Source of the DNA: Parvibaculum sp963975745
GTDB lineage: Bacteria; Pseudomonadota; Alphaproteobacteria; Parvibaculales; Parvibaculaceae
DNA: 64,000 nucleotides
NCBI RefSeq assembly: GCF_963975745.1
Contig: NZ_CAXBIB010000001.1
Coordinates: 186,001 to 250,000 of the forward strand
Direction of reading: 5' to 3'
Positions within the stretch are counted from its first letter, which is position 1, and every line of letters starts with the position of its first letter. The notes under the pieces are model-generated. The model did not search any database. It had not been told where the DNA came from and saw only the letters and a list, made by a program, of their open reading frames with translations. Shown in pieces: positions 52,275 through 61,722 of this stretch. The position numbers and the translations under genes were made by a program.

Positions 52275-52582
52275 AAACGCCACCGTCGCGCACCCGTCAA
52301 GCTCGGCATGTCCATTTAGCCGATAAGATATATTATGAGGAATAATAGCTCGGGCAAGGGCCGGAAACCGGCCGGAGCTCGAGAAAACCCGGAGTTGTTC
52401 CGGCTACCCTGCATGACAGCGTGGCTCTGCGCGAACCATGCGCTGCGCTCTCGCACCTCGATCTACCGCCTCATGCGTCGTCAAATATGAGGTCATTTTG
52501 TGATCGGGTTGACCCCTCGGGTCCGAACCTTCAAATACGAGCCGTCGGGGTGCTTTGGGGGCGCAACGACTGGAGGATTGAT

Positions 52583-53041
52583 ATGACCCGGTTCAGCAGG
52601 ATTCTTCTCGCCGGCACCGCCAGCCTCGCGTTGGTTGCCGGCCCCGCGCTTGCCGCGGGCCCGCTTCACGGCACGGTTGGCGTCTCGGCGTCCGGCAATG
52701 CCGCCGGTTCGGCCGCATCGGCCGATATCGACGCTTCGGCGAACAGCGCCGCGCAGATCCCCGGCGCCACAACCGCGGCTGGTGCAGCCCGCGCCCAGGC
52801 CGACACGATGATTGACGCGCCGCGCGAGGCCGCGCCGGAAGAAGACCCGGCGGCAATGCCTGAGGTCGATTCGGTCGCCCAGCTTCAGGCGCTGGGCTAC
52901 AGCGATATCGAGCCGCTGGAGGCCGAAGGCTCGTCCGAAGGTGAAGGCACATTCACCGCCATCAATCTCGATGGTGAGCGGGTCCATGTCACGCTCGACA
53001 TGTATACCGGTATGGTGATCGGCGAAGAGCCGGCCTACTGA
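52583..53041 (+). CDS. Small secreted Ala-rich protein of unknown function
   Basis: A protein of 152 residues from the ATG after TGGAGGA; a longer frame upstream lacks support. The signal peptide (RILLAGTASLALVAGPALAAG) is clear. Low-complexity Ala/Ser/Asp sequence fills residues 30-80, and a C-terminal PepSY-like strand pattern (FTAINLDGERVHVTLDMYTG) ends the protein. It is probably periplasmic. It is the first ordinary chromosomal gene after the island and is followed by a strong terminator. Confidence 0.7.
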   Translation: MTRFSRILLAGTASLALVAGPALAAGPLHGTVGVSASGNAAGSAASADIDASANSAAQIPGATTAAGAARAQADTMIDAPREAAPEEDPAAMPEVDSVAQLQALGYSDIEPLEAEGSSEGEGTFTAINLDGERVHVTLDMYTGMVIGEEPAY

Positions 53042-53062
53042 GCGGCATTGACCTGAAATTGG

Positions 53063-53090
53063 CGGCGCGGAAGTCCCGGCTTCCGCGCCG
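53063..53090. terminator. Bidirectional terminator between convergent genes
   Basis: CGGCGCGGAAG (53063-53073) and CTTCCGCGCCG (53080-53090) form a perfect 11-pair stem with a six-base loop, followed by TTT on the plus strand. It sits between the secreted protein gene and the MBL gene, which converge. Confidence 0.75.
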
Positions 53091-53098
53091 TTTCGCGT

Positions 53099-53917
53099 TC
53101 AGAATTCGAATTCCAGTGCCATCCCGTCATGGGCCGGCTCGACGCCCGCGGGCAATTCGCCTTTCAGTGTCTGGTAGTCGAGATCGACATGCAGATTGGT
53201 CAGCACGCCATGCGGTGCGCCGGCGCGCTTCAGCCAGCCAAGCGCCATCTCGACATGGGCATGCGTCGGGTGCGGCGTATAGCGCAGCGCATCGACGATC
53301 CAGCAATGAATACCGTTCAGTAGCGCGAAACTCTCATCCGGAATACCAACCGCATCGGCCGAATAGGCCAGCGGCCCGAAGCGGAACCCGAGTGAGCGGA
53401 TATTGCCGTGATCCTGGTCGAATGGCAGCGCGGTCAGCGTGCCGCCCGGTCCCTCGACATGGATCGGCCGGCCCGGCGCCTCGATCAGGTGATGGTTGAG
53501 GATCGGCGGGTAACCGGCCCCGGGCTTCTCGCGAAAACAATATCCGAAGCGGTTGAGCAGCGTCTCGCTGGTCGGTCCGTCCATCCAGCAATCGACCCGG
53601 CGGCGCTGATTGATGGCCACCATCCGGAGATCGTCGATGCCGTGGCTCTGGTCGGCATGGTCATGCGTGAAGAGAACGCCATGGATCGGCCCCACCCCGG
53701 CATCGATCAGTTGTTCGCGCATGTCGGGCGAGGTATCGACCAGCACCACGGTCTTTTCGGCCGGGTTATGGTCCCATTGCTCGACCAGCAGCGAACAGCG
53801 CCGCCGCCGGTTCTTCGGTTCGGTCGGGTCGCAGGCGCCCCAGAAGCCGCCATTGGGCCCGATCCGCGGCACGCCGCCCGACGAGCCGCTGCCGAGTATG
53901 GTCGCCCTCAGCTTCAT
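53099..53917 (-). CDS. MBL-fold hydrolase, PhnP-like (phosphoribosyl cyclic phosphodiesterase type)
   Basis: A protein of 272 residues beginning KLRATILGSGSSGGVPRIG, with the zinc motif HDHADQSHGIDD (near 75-86) and later His/Asp ligands. The pattern is the PhnP/tRNase Z-related branch of metallo-beta-lactamase hydrolases acting on phosphodiesters. Its exact substrate is unknown. It overlaps the tatD gene by four bases, a common chromosomal arrangement (metG-tatD-MBL). Confidence 0.88.
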   Translation of the reverse strand: MKLRATILGSGSSGGVPRIGPNGGFWGACDPTEPKNRRRRCSLLVEQWDHNPAEKTVVLVDTSPDMREQLIDAGVGPIHGVLFTHDHADQSHGIDDLRMVAINQRRRVDCWMDGPTSETLLNRFGYCFREKPGAGYPPILNHHLIEAPGRPIHVEGPGGTLTALPFDQDHGNIRSLGFRFGPLAYSADAVGIPDESFALLNGIHCWIVDALRYTPHPTHAHVEMALGWLKRAGAPHGVLTNLHVDLDYQTLKGELPAGVEPAHDGMALEFEF

Positions 53918-54720
53918 CGGCGCAGCACCGCATCGGGTGGCACACGCGAGAACAGCCGCAGGAAATTGGCGGTCGTCGCTTCGGCCAGTTCGGCCGCTGT
54001 CACGCCCTTGACCTCGGCGAGCTTGGCCGCCGTATGCACCACGAAAGCCGGCTCGTTGCGTTTGCCGCGCTTGGGCACCGGCGCCAGGTAAGGCGCGTCG
54101 GTCTCGACCAGCAGCCGCTCCATCGGCACCTTGGCGGCGGTGGCACGCAGTTCGTCGGCTGTCTTGAAGGTCAGGATTCCGGAAAGTGAAATATAGAGAC
54201 CCAATTCGATAGCTTTTTCAGCCAGTTGCGGTCCGGAGCTGAAGCAATGCAGAAGCCCTGGGAAGGCGCCCTTCCCGGTTTCTTCGACCAGAATCTCGGC
54301 CATGTCGTCATCGGCATCGCGCGTATGCACGACAAGCGGCAGCCCGGTCTCGCGTGCCGCCGCAATATGCGCGCGGAAACTGCGCTGCTGCGCCGCGCGC
54401 GGGGAATGCTCGTAATAATAATCGAGCCCGGTCTCGCCGATGCCGACGACCTTGGGGTGCCGGGCCATCTCGATCAGCGTCGCCGTGTCGGTCTCGGGCT
54501 CCGAGGCCGCCTCATGCGGATGGATGCCGACCGTGCAGAACACATGCGGAAATCGTTCGGCGACCGCCCTCACCCGCTCGAATTCGCTGACCTTGGTCGA
54601 GATCGTCACCATCAGCCCGACGCCGGCTGCATGCGCCCGCGCCACCACATCCTCGACCTCCGGCCCGAAATCCGGAAAGTCGAGATGGCAATGACTGTCG
54701 ATAAGCACCGGAAGGCTCAT
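53914..54720 (-). CDS. tatD: TatD-family metal-dependent DNase
   Basis: A protein of 268 residues with a TIM-barrel metal site: DSHCHLDFPDFG at the N-terminus, GETGLDYYYEHSP, LPLVVHTRDADDD and the C-terminal VETDAPYLAP. TatD proteins are 3'-5' exonucleases or deoxyribonucleases for repair and turnover. Length and all metal ligands look normal. It is downstream of metG and upstream of the MBL gene in one leftward series. Confidence 0.94.
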   Translation of the reverse strand: MSLPVLIDSHCHLDFPDFGPEVEDVVARAHAAGVGLMVTISTKVSEFERVRAVAERFPHVFCTVGIHPHEAASEPETDTATLIEMARHPKVVGIGETGLDYYYEHSPRAAQQRSFRAHIAAARETGLPLVVHTRDADDDMAEILVEETGKGAFPGLLHCFSSGPQLAEKAIELGLYISLSGILTFKTADELRATAAKVPMERLLVETDAPYLAPVPKRGKRNEPAFVVHTAAKLAEVKGVTAAELAEATTANFLRLFSRVPPDAVLRR

Positions 54721-54759
54721 GGGCGTTTCCCGGTGACCGAAGACAAAACAAGGATGTCA

Positions 54760-54886
54760 CCCCGGCGAAAGCCGGGGCCCACTCGCAGCGCCTCTTGCCG
54801 CAGTGCTTGACGTTGCGTAGCGACGCCGGCGCCGTGTGCAAGCGTTCTTGCTGAGGGAACCAATGGATCCCGGCTTTCGCCGGGAT
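54760..54886. repeat. Pair of inverted REP-like hairpins between tatD and metG
   Basis: CCCCGGC-GAAA-GCCGGGG (54760-54777) and ATCCCGGC-TTTC-GCCGGGAT (54867-54886) are inverted copies of one palindromic unit flanked by TGTCA/TGACA-like bases. They resemble dispersed repetitive extragenic elements of alphaproteobacteria and could also stop or stabilise the metG mRNA. Confidence 0.75.
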
Positions 54887-54916
54887 GACACTGTGATGAC
54901 TGACCGCACATCCACT

Positions 54917-56473
54917 TCACGACGCCGCCTCCGGCTCCACATAGCGCGGAAACACGCCCGAGGGCGCCGGCAGCGCCGTCCCGGGCTTGAGCGCCCCTTG
55001 CGGTCCCAGCGTGCCGAAGCCGCGCGTCTCGGGCCCCAGCGCCAGCTGGTCGAGGATCTTGGCCGCCGCATCCGGCATCACCGGCTGCACCAGGATACCG
55101 ACATGCCGGATCGCCTCGGCCAGCACATAGAGAACCGTCGCCATCCGTGCCGGATCGGTCTTGCGCAGGGTCCAGGGCGCCTGCTCGTCGACATAGCGGT
55201 TGGCGTCGCCGCACAGCCCCCAGATGGCTTCGAGCCCGCGATGGAAAGCCTGCACGTCGAATTCGGCCCGCACCCGGTCGATCAGCCCGTGCGCGGTCGC
55301 AAGCAGCGCGTCGTCGGCCTCGCTGAAGGGCCCGGGCCTCGGCACGGCGCCGCCGCAATTCTTGGCGATCATGCTGAGCACCCGCTGCACCAGATTGCCG
55401 AGATCGTTGGCAAGGTCGCCATTGGTCCGGTGCACGATCGACTTGTGCGAGAAATCGCCGTCATTGCCGAACGGCACTTCGCGCAGCAGGAAATAGCGCG
55501 AGGCATCGAGCCCGTAGGTCGAAACCAGATCGTCGGGCGCCACCACATTGCCGAGCGACTTCGACATCTTCTGGCCCTCGATGGTCCACCAGCCATGCGC
55601 GAAGATGCGCTTGGGCGTCGGCAGGCCGGCTGCCAGCAGGAAGGCCGGCCAGTAGACCGTGTGGAAGCGCAATATGTCCTTGCCGATGACATGCACATCG
55701 GCCGGCCAGTAGCGCTTGTACTGTTCGTTCTCGACATCGGGATAGCCGACGGCGGTGATGTAGTTGGTCAGCGCGTCGAGCCAGACATACATGATGTGCT
55801 TCTCGTCGCCGGGCACCGGCACGCCCCAGTCGAAGGTCGTGCGGCTGATCGAGAGGTCGCGCAGGCCCGACTTGACGAAGCTCATCACCTCGTTGCGCCG
55901 TCCCGCCGGCGCGATGAAGTCGGGATGGGCCTCGTAGAAGGCCAGCAGCGGTTCGGCCCAGGCTGACAGGCGGAAGAAATAGGATGGCTCCTCCACCCAT
56001 TCGCATTCGGCGCCCGACGGCGCGATCTTCTTGCCGTTCGGGCCCTCGCTCAGCTCGTCCTCGCCGTAGAACGCCTCGTCGCGCACCGCATACCAGCCCG
56101 AATAGGAGCCGAGATAGATATCGCCGGCCTCTTCGAGCCGCTGCCACAGCGCTTGGCAGGCCGCGATGTGGCGCGGTTCGGTGGTGCGGATGAAATCGTC
56201 GTTGGAAAAATTCAGCGTGCCGCAGAGGTCGCGGAAATTCTGCGACACCCGGTCGGTGAAGGCTTGCGGCGTCACGCCCGCCAGCGCCGCCGCTTTCTCG
56301 ACCTTCTGCCCATGCTCGTCGGTGCCGGTCAGGAACTTGACGTCGAAACCGTCCAGCCGCTTGAACCGCGCCAGCACGTCGCAGGCCAGCGTCGTATAGG
56401 CATGCCCGATATGCGGCACGTCATTGACGTAATAGATCGGCGTCGTGATGTAGAAGGCCTTGGGCGCGCTCAT
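54917..56473 (-). CDS. metG: Methionyl-tRNA synthetase
   Basis: A protein of 518 residues. The class I signatures are PHIGHAYTT (HIGH) near residue 20 and KMSKSLGN, with the connective peptide between them and an anticodon-binding helical domain at the end. It is the short form without the C-terminal tRNA-binding domain. It charges tRNA-Met and its initiator. Essential housekeeping gene; nothing odd. Confidence 0.97.
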   Translation of the reverse strand: MSAPKAFYITTPIYYVNDVPHIGHAYTTLACDVLARFKRLDGFDVKFLTGTDEHGQKVEKAAALAGVTPQAFTDRVSQNFRDLCGTLNFSNDDFIRTTEPRHIAACQALWQRLEEAGDIYLGSYSGWYAVRDEAFYGEDELSEGPNGKKIAPSGAECEWVEEPSYFFRLSAWAEPLLAFYEAHPDFIAPAGRRNEVMSFVKSGLRDLSISRTTFDWGVPVPGDEKHIMYVWLDALTNYITAVGYPDVENEQYKRYWPADVHVIGKDILRFHTVYWPAFLLAAGLPTPKRIFAHGWWTIEGQKMSKSLGNVVAPDDLVSTYGLDASRYFLLREVPFGNDGDFSHKSIVHRTNGDLANDLGNLVQRVLSMIAKNCGGAVPRPGPFSEADDALLATAHGLIDRVRAEFDVQAFHRGLEAIWGLCGDANRYVDEQAPWTLRKTDPARMATVLYVLAEAIRHVGILVQPVMPDAAAKILDQLALGPETRGFGTLGPQGALKPGTALPAPSGVFPRYVEPEAAS

Positions 56474-56515
56474 GCTGCTTTCAAATCGTTTTGCTTGGCG
56501 TCGTTCTCGTCTTCC

Positions 56516-56567
56516 ACCCTCCCCTGGGGGAGGGTCGAAAAATTCGAGCGTACGCGAGAATTTTTCG
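56516..56567. repeat. Compound inverted-repeat element between metG and holB
   Basis: ACCCTCCCC-TG-GGGGAGGGT (56516-56535) abuts a second stem, CGAAAAATTC and GAATTTTTCG (56536-56545, 56558-56567) around GAGCGTACGC. Such two-hairpin units are dispersed repeats in related genomes. It may also attenuate transcription between the two genes. Confidence 0.75.
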
Positions 56568-56596
56568 GGGCGGGGGTTCTGCGTCGCCGTCGTCTC

Positions 56597-57778
56597 TCAA
56601 ACCCCCGCGCGTTCGCTTGCGGCGGCTTCCAGCATCGAAAAGACGTTCAGAACCGTCAGTTTCCGGTCCGTGTTGAGCGCCTCGCCCCGGGCAATGGATT
56701 GGCCGATCTTTTCCCATACCTCGACCCAGCGATCAAGGCTGGCCCCGCCCCGCGCCGGGTCCGAAAGCCGCGCCATCGCCGCGCCCTCGCCCGCCGCGAT
56801 ATCGGGTCCGGGATCGAGCCCGGCGCCGGCGCGGATCAGGCGCTGCAGCCACAAGGTCAGCAATTCGCCCAGCGTTTCGAAGGCATCGTCCGCGCCGCGC
56901 CGCGCCGCCTTGTCGGCCAGCGCATGAACGGCGGCGATGTCGAGCCGCGGCAGCGATGCGAGCAGGCCGGCCAGTTCCTTGTAGAGGGCGAGGCCGCCGC
57001 CCGCCGCGATCGACAGCGCCCGGCCGGCGCTGCCATCGGCCAGCTGCGCGATCGTCTCGGCCTCGCCGGGTTTGAGCTTCAACCCGGCATATTTGCTCTT
57101 GGCGCGTTCGGCCTCGGCCAGCGCCGCCGCCTCGCTGGCCGTCATCGCAGCCACGATCTCGGCCACGCCCAGCGGCTTCATGGCCAGCGCCCGGCAGCGC
57201 GAGCGGATGGTCGGCAGCAGCCGCCCGGGCTGATGCGACAGCACCAGGAACAGCCCCTGCGGCGGCGGCTCTTCGAGCGCCTTCAGCAGCGCATTGGCGG
57301 CATTCGGATTCATGTCGTCGGCGGCATCGATGACGACGATCCGCCAGCCCCCGGCGCCGCCCGCCGTCATGCCGAAGAAATGGCCGATCCGGCGCACCTC
57401 GTCGACCGGCAGCACGCTCTTGAACTTCTTGGTCTTCTCGTCCCAGGGCCGCCGCACGGTCAGCAGGTTCGGATGGCTGCCGGCCGCCACCTGATGCGCG
57501 GCCGGGCTTTCCGTCGGCACGGCGAGATCGCGCGCGCCCGCCGCCCGCGCCGCCTCGGGCGTCCCGTGATGCAGGATGAAACGCGCAAAGCGATAGGCCA
57601 GCGTCGCCTTGCCGATCCCCTTCGGGCCGGTCATCAGCCAGGCATGATGCATCCGCCCGCCCATGAAGGCTTCGAACAGCGCCCGCTCGGCCTCCTGATG
57701 GCCGAACAGCGCCGCCACCTCGCGCGGATGCGGAAAGGCGTCGAGCCGGTCGCTTTCGGGAATCTCTTTATCGGCCAT
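56597..57778 (-). CDS. holB: DNA polymerase III clamp-loader subunit delta'
   Basis: A protein of 393 residues. The AAA+ core has a P-loop TGPKGIGKATLA, the region RIVVIDAADDMNPNAANALL (Walker B-like) and the SRC-type LPTIRSRCRALAM sensor motif. It is the delta' wrench of the clamp loader. Located between metG and an M23 peptidase gene in the chromosomal block, with tmk just upstream as usual in alphaproteobacteria. Confidence 0.92.
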   Translation of the reverse strand: MADKEIPESDRLDAFPHPREVAALFGHQEAERALFEAFMGGRMHHAWLMTGPKGIGKATLAYRFARFILHHGTPEAARAAGARDLAVPTESPAAHQVAAGSHPNLLTVRRPWDEKTKKFKSVLPVDEVRRIGHFFGMTAGGAGGWRIVVIDAADDMNPNAANALLKALEEPPPQGLFLVLSHQPGRLLPTIRSRCRALAMKPLGVAEIVAAMTASEAAALAEAERAKSKYAGLKLKPGEAETIAQLADGSAGRALSIAAGGGLALYKELAGLLASLPRLDIAAVHALADKAARRGADDAFETLGELLTLWLQRLIRAGAGLDPGPDIAAGEGAAMARLSDPARGGASLDRWVEVWEKIGQSIARGEALNTDRKLTVLNVFSMLEAAASERAGV

Positions 57779-57837
57779 GGTGCTGTGTTAGCACGGGCGG
57801 GCGCCGGGCGTCATGCCTGCTGTGAACGGGGGCGGCC

Positions 57838-58527
57838 TCAGCGTGCCTCGATCAGCCCGCGCGTTTCGGCGATCTGGCCGTCGGGCCGGATGACGCGTAT
57901 GGCCAGCACGTTGATCTGTTCGTTGAGATCGTCCGCCAGCGGATCGATGCGCTCGTTGTTGATCGCGACCTCGTAATAGAGGTGGTTGCCGGTCGCGAGT
58001 CCGGTCCGGCCGACATAGCCGATGACATCGCCCTTCCGGACGCCGGCGCCGGCCTTGATGCCGGGCGCGAAGCCCGACAGATGCGCATAGAAGGTCTCGA
58101 CATTCTCGGCGTGACGGATCGTGACCAGCTTGCCGTAATTGCCGCGCCAGCCGGCCATGCCGACAATGCCGTCTTCCGCCGCATAGACCGGCGTCCCCTT
58201 CGGCGCCGCCCAGTCGACGCCGCGATGCAGCCGCTTGTCCTTCAGCACCGGATGGATGCGCCATCCGTACCCGGAGGTCATGCGCACCTGCGAGGTGTCG
58301 ATCGGATCGCCGAGATGAAGGCCGCGGCTTGGCAGGCTCGGCTGCACGGGTGCGGGCCGCTCGAGCGGCACGACGTGATCGCGCGCGGCCGGATCGAGCG
58401 CCAGGGCGAGATCGCTGCTGCGGGCGTCGGCGGAGGAATGCGGAAGGAGGATCATCAGAGCGGCGAGGAGGATTATGGCCGCCGAAAAAATGGGTCGGTC
58501 GACCTGTTTTTGCTGTCGTCGTGTCAC
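57838..58527 (-). CDS. M23-family murein endopeptidase (LytM type)
   Basis: A protein of 229 residues with an N-terminal export or anchor segment (FSAAIILLAALMILLPHSSA). The LytM zinc core is HRGVDWAAPKGTPVYAAEDG (HxxxD) with the later HLSG strand and GNHLYYEV. It cuts peptidoglycan cross-links or activates amidases in the periplasm. Nearby D,D-carboxypeptidase and RlpA genes form a cell-wall group. Confidence 0.9.
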   Translation of the reverse strand: MTRRQQKQVDRPIFSAAIILLAALMILLPHSSADARSSDLALALDPAARDHVVPLERPAPVQPSLPSRGLHLGDPIDTSQVRMTSGYGWRIHPVLKDKRLHRGVDWAAPKGTPVYAAEDGIVGMAGWRGNYGKLVTIRHAENVETFYAHLSGFAPGIKAGAGVRKGDVIGYVGRTGLATGNHLYYEVAINNERIDPLADDLNEQINVLAIRVIRPDGQIAETRGLIEAR

Positions 58528-58655
58528 CGGCGATCCTCTTCGCGTGGCCGGCGCGGTCGCCGGGAATCCATCCGTCTGAAAAATGCTGCCAGTGCTATAG
58601 GCGAAGGCGGGGATAAGGGCAAACCGGATTAACCCCGTTTGCCGATTATGACAGT

Positions 58656-59312
58656 TCAGTGACAGTTCCGTGACAGAGGGGGGGTAAGGCGTTGTTCGAC
58701 TGTCTGCCAGATCGCTGTGGCGACCGCCGCCGGGTCACCGCTGGCATCGATCACGGCGCAGCGCTCGGGCTCGTTTTTGGCAATGTTCAGAAAGGCTTGG
58801 CGCAACCGTTCGTGGAACTCGGTGCCCATGCGCTCGTAGCGGTCCTCGGCCGAATCCTCTCCGCTGTGACGCTGCCGTGCACGCGCGAGCCCGGTTTCGA
58901 CCGGTAGATCGAGGATCAGCGTCAGCGCCGGCATTGTATCGCCGACGACCAACGCCTTGAGTTGATTGATGAATTCGAGCCCAACCCCCTGCCCCTGATA
59001 GGCGATCGTCGAGTCGGTGAAGCGGTCCGAAATCACCCATTCGCCGCGTGCCAGCGCCGGTCTGATGGTCCGTTCCAGATGCTCCGCCCGTGCCGCAAAG
59101 TGAAGCAAAGCCTCGCTTTTTGGGCTCCATCGCGTCGTTTCGCCGGTCACCAGCAGCTGTCTTATCGCCTCCGCACCCGGCGCGCCGCCGGGCTCGCGGG
59201 TCACGCAAACCGTCGCGCCCCGCTCCCGCAGTCTCTCCGCAAGTCTTTGAATCTGCGTCGATTTTCCGGCGCCCTCGCCGCCTTCCAGCGTGATGAACCG
59301 CCCCTCCGCCAA
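58656..59312 (-). CDS. tmk: Thymidylate kinase
   Basis: A protein of 218 residues with P-loop LEGGEGAGKSTQ (about 8-19), the DR motif VISDRFTDSTIAYQG and the LID region ARQRHSGEDSAEDRYE. It phosphorylates dTMP to dTDP. The gene overlaps nothing and is 3 bases from the carboxypeptidase stop, so they are likely co-transcribed. Between it and the M23 gene an imperfect GGCAAAC/GTTTGCC stem (58618-58643) may end transcription. Confidence 0.96.
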   Translation of the reverse strand: MAEGRFITLEGGEGAGKSTQIQRLAERLRERGATVCVTREPGGAPGAEAIRQLLVTGETTRWSPKSEALLHFAARAEHLERTIRPALARGEWVISDRFTDSTIAYQGQGVGLEFINQLKALVVGDTMPALTLILDLPVETGLARARQRHSGEDSAEDRYERMGTEFHERLRQAFLNIAKNEPERCAVIDASGDPAAVATAIWQTVEQRLTPPLSRNCH

Positions 59313-59315
59313 GGC

Positions 59316-60470
59316 TCAGCTTCCAAACAGCATATGCATCAGCGCACCGCCCGCCCGCGCCAGAATCCCTTGTCTTTCAACGCTTCCGCCGGCCACCAGC
59401 GGATATTCCCGCGTCGGCGCGCCCGGCGTCTCGATTTTCAGCGTCGCAATGTGCTGCCCCGCTTCGACCGGCGCCATCAGCGGCGTTTGATACGCCACCG
59501 ACACTTTCATGTCGCGGCGCTGGTCGACCGACAGGATCACGTCGATGTCGGACGTGCTGACCAGCGGCACTTCGGCATAGGTGCCCTGCCACACGGGCAC
59601 ATTCTCGACAGGCGTACCCGCCGCGAAAAGCTTGTAATTCTTGAACGATCGGAAACCCCAGTCGAGAATCCGCACCGTTTCGTCCGCACGCGCCCTTTCG
59701 CTTTCCAGCCCGTTCAGAACAAGGATCAGTCGACGGTCGCCGCGTTGTGCCGATGCCGTCAGTCCATAGCCGGCCGCCTCGGTGTGCCCGGTCTTCAGTC
59801 CGTCCACGGACGGATCGAGGTACAGGCCGGGGTTGCGGTTCGCTTGACGAATTCCGTTCCAGGTGAAGTCACGCTCCTTGAAGATCGGATAATATTCCGG
59901 AAACTCCATGATGATGTGCCGCGCCAGCAACGCAAGATCGCGCGGCGTCATGACATGCTCATCATGCGGCCAGCCGGTGGAGTTCTTGAAGACCGAGCCG
60001 GTGAGACCGATTTCCTTGCCGCGCTCGGTCATGCGTATTGCAAAGGCCTCCTCGGAACCGCTCAGTGCCTCGGCGACGGCGATGCAGGCATCGTTACCCG
60101 ACTGGATGATGATGCTCTTGAGCAGCGCCTCGACGGGAACCGACGAGTTAAGATCGGCAAACATGGTCGACGAGCCCGACGCAGCGCCACCGGTGCGCCA
60201 GGCATGCTCGCTGATGATGAACTCGTCATCGAGCTTGACGCTGCCGTCGCGAAGCGCGCCGAAGAGCACGTCGAGCGTCATCAGCTTGCTCATGCTGGCC
60301 GGATACATTGTCTCGTCTTCGTTCTTGCCCCAGAGCACGGCGCCGGTCTCGTAGTCCATCAGGATGGCGAAGCTGGATGATGTATCGAAAGCAAGGGCTG
60401 CGCGCGGCGCGGCCAGCGTCGTCCCGACAAGTGCGATACAGAGAATGACAATGGAGGTAATGCTTTTCAT
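59316..60470 (-). CDS. dacA: D-alanyl-D-alanine carboxypeptidase (penicillin-binding protein 5 type)
   Basis: A protein of 384 residues. The signal peptide ends near AALAF. The serine site is YPASMSKLM (SxxK), with SGN (IIQSGNDA) and KTG (KTGHTEAAG) motifs in order, then a C-terminal PBP5-type domain. It trims the terminal D-Ala of peptidoglycan stem peptides. Adjacent tmk and rlpA genes are typical neighbours. Confidence 0.95.
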   Translation of the reverse strand: MKSITSIVILCIALVGTTLAAPRAALAFDTSSSFAILMDYETGAVLWGKNEDETMYPASMSKLMTLDVLFGALRDGSVKLDDEFIISEHAWRTGGAASGSSTMFADLNSSVPVEALLKSIIIQSGNDACIAVAEALSGSEEAFAIRMTERGKEIGLTGSVFKNSTGWPHDEHVMTPRDLALLARHIIMEFPEYYPIFKERDFTWNGIRQANRNPGLYLDPSVDGLKTGHTEAAGYGLTASAQRGDRRLILVLNGLESERARADETVRILDWGFRSFKNYKLFAAGTPVENVPVWQGTYAEVPLVSTSDIDVILSVDQRRDMKVSVAYQTPLMAPVEAGQHIATLKIETPGAPTREYPLVAGGSVERQGILARAGGALMHMLFGS

Positions 60471-60526
60471 GTTCTCTAACGGTCCTCTTCGGCGACGGGA
60501 CGAGACGCTTTGCCGGAAAATGCAGC

Positions 60527-61531
60527 CTAGTCGATGACGATGCGCGCACCGCTATGCCCGCGCTGCACGACGGACTGCAGCGAACTGTCGGCCGCCGGAA
60601 CATCGGAAAGCGGGCCCAGGCGAACGCGGTAGAACGGCGTGCCTTCCACCGTTGTTGTCTGAATCTCGACAGGGCCAAGTCCGGCCAATTGCTGGCGCAC
60701 TGCCTGGGCGTTCTGCAGATTTTGAAACGAACCGGCCTGGACATATATGCCACCCGTTCCGGTGACGGGTCGGTACTGTGTCACAGTCGGATCGTCTCGA
60801 ACGGGTTCCATGGCCGCATCGGACAAGGCCGATTGCACCGTTCTAGCCGGTGCAATGCTCTGCGGTGCCGCACTTGCCGCGCCTGCGGGTGCGGCGAGTT
60901 CGGTGGTCGAGACCGCAGCAACCGACGTTAAAGGTGCGGCGGTGGCACGGCGCTCGTCCGGCGGTGTCTCGACCTTCGGCGCAATGAAGGTTTCTGCAAC
61001 CGCGCGGCCGTCGCCAATGCCGCCATCGAGCGGCGCCCGGCCGATATATTCCACACGAACCTTTGCGGTGCCTTTCATCATGAAGCCGAGTTCCTCGGCG
61101 GCACGTTTCGACATGTCGATTTCGCGCCCGGCGGCGAAGGGGCCGCGGTCATTGATGCGGACGATGACCGAACGGCCGTTTTCAAGATTGGTGACGCGCG
61201 CGATCGTCGGCATTGGCAGCGTCGGGTGTGCGGCCGTCATGGCGTTCTGATCGAAAATCTCGCCATTGGCGGTCTGCTTGCCGTGAAACTGCGGGCCGTA
61301 CCATGAGGCGATGCCCGTTGCGTTGTATTTCTCGTCTTCGCGCGGATAGTACCAGATACCGCCGATCTGGTAGGGGTTTCCGACCTTGTAGTAGCCGCCG
61401 CCTGTCTTGAGTGGCGCCGCGCTCGTGGGCTTGTCCGCGGTTCCGCAGCCGGCCAGCAACAGGGCAAGCGCCAGTGACGCCAGCAGAGCGCGGGCGACAC
61501 ATTGAACCCTCGCGGGAGCTCGAACAGGCAT
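60527..61531 (-). CDS. rlpA: Septal ring lytic transglycosylase RlpA
   Basis: A lipoprotein of 334 residues. ALLLAGC gives the lipobox. The DPBB domain has GIASWYGPQFHGKQTANGEI and VRINDRGPFAAGREIDMS, and the last 70 residues form a SPOR domain (GIYVQAGSFQNLQNAQAVRQ) that targets denuded glycan at the septum. ATG 61531 starts the signal peptide directly; a longer frame to 61567 is less likely. Confidence 0.93.
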   Translation of the reverse strand: MPVRAPARVQCVARALLASLALALLLAGCGTADKPTSAAPLKTGGGYYKVGNPYQIGGIWYYPREDEKYNATGIASWYGPQFHGKQTANGEIFDQNAMTAAHPTLPMPTIARVTNLENGRSVIVRINDRGPFAAGREIDMSKRAAEELGFMMKGTAKVRVEYIGRAPLDGGIGDGRAVAETFIAPKVETPPDERRATAAPLTSVAAVSTTELAAPAGAASAAPQSIAPARTVQSALSDAAMEPVRDDPTVTQYRPVTGTGGIYVQAGSFQNLQNAQAVRQQLAGLGPVEIQTTTVEGTPFYRVRLGPLSDVPAADSSLQSVVQRGHSGARIVID

Positions 61532-61722
61532 TGAGAACCTCTCTCCGAGGTGACCATCGCTCGTCATTGGAAACGAATCATACCTCGAACGTATTCATTT
61601 TTTCTTATAGTCAGCCGCGCTTTCGGCGGCAAGCAGGAGCGCGCCCCCATCCGGAATTTGCTACCGGCTTCATTAGGTTACATCATGCGCGCCATCCGTG
61701 CCTGCCCAGTTGGACCAAACTT

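Noticed and set aside
51885..52283. Gene on the minus strand across the tandem repeats
   Set aside because: The frame's N-terminus is only the translated repeats and the rest has no domain or ribosome site; it is more likely chance.
52421..53041. Longer secreted protein starting at 52421
   Set aside because: The extension lacks a ribosome site and would bury the signal peptide; TGGAGGA precedes the ATG at 52583.
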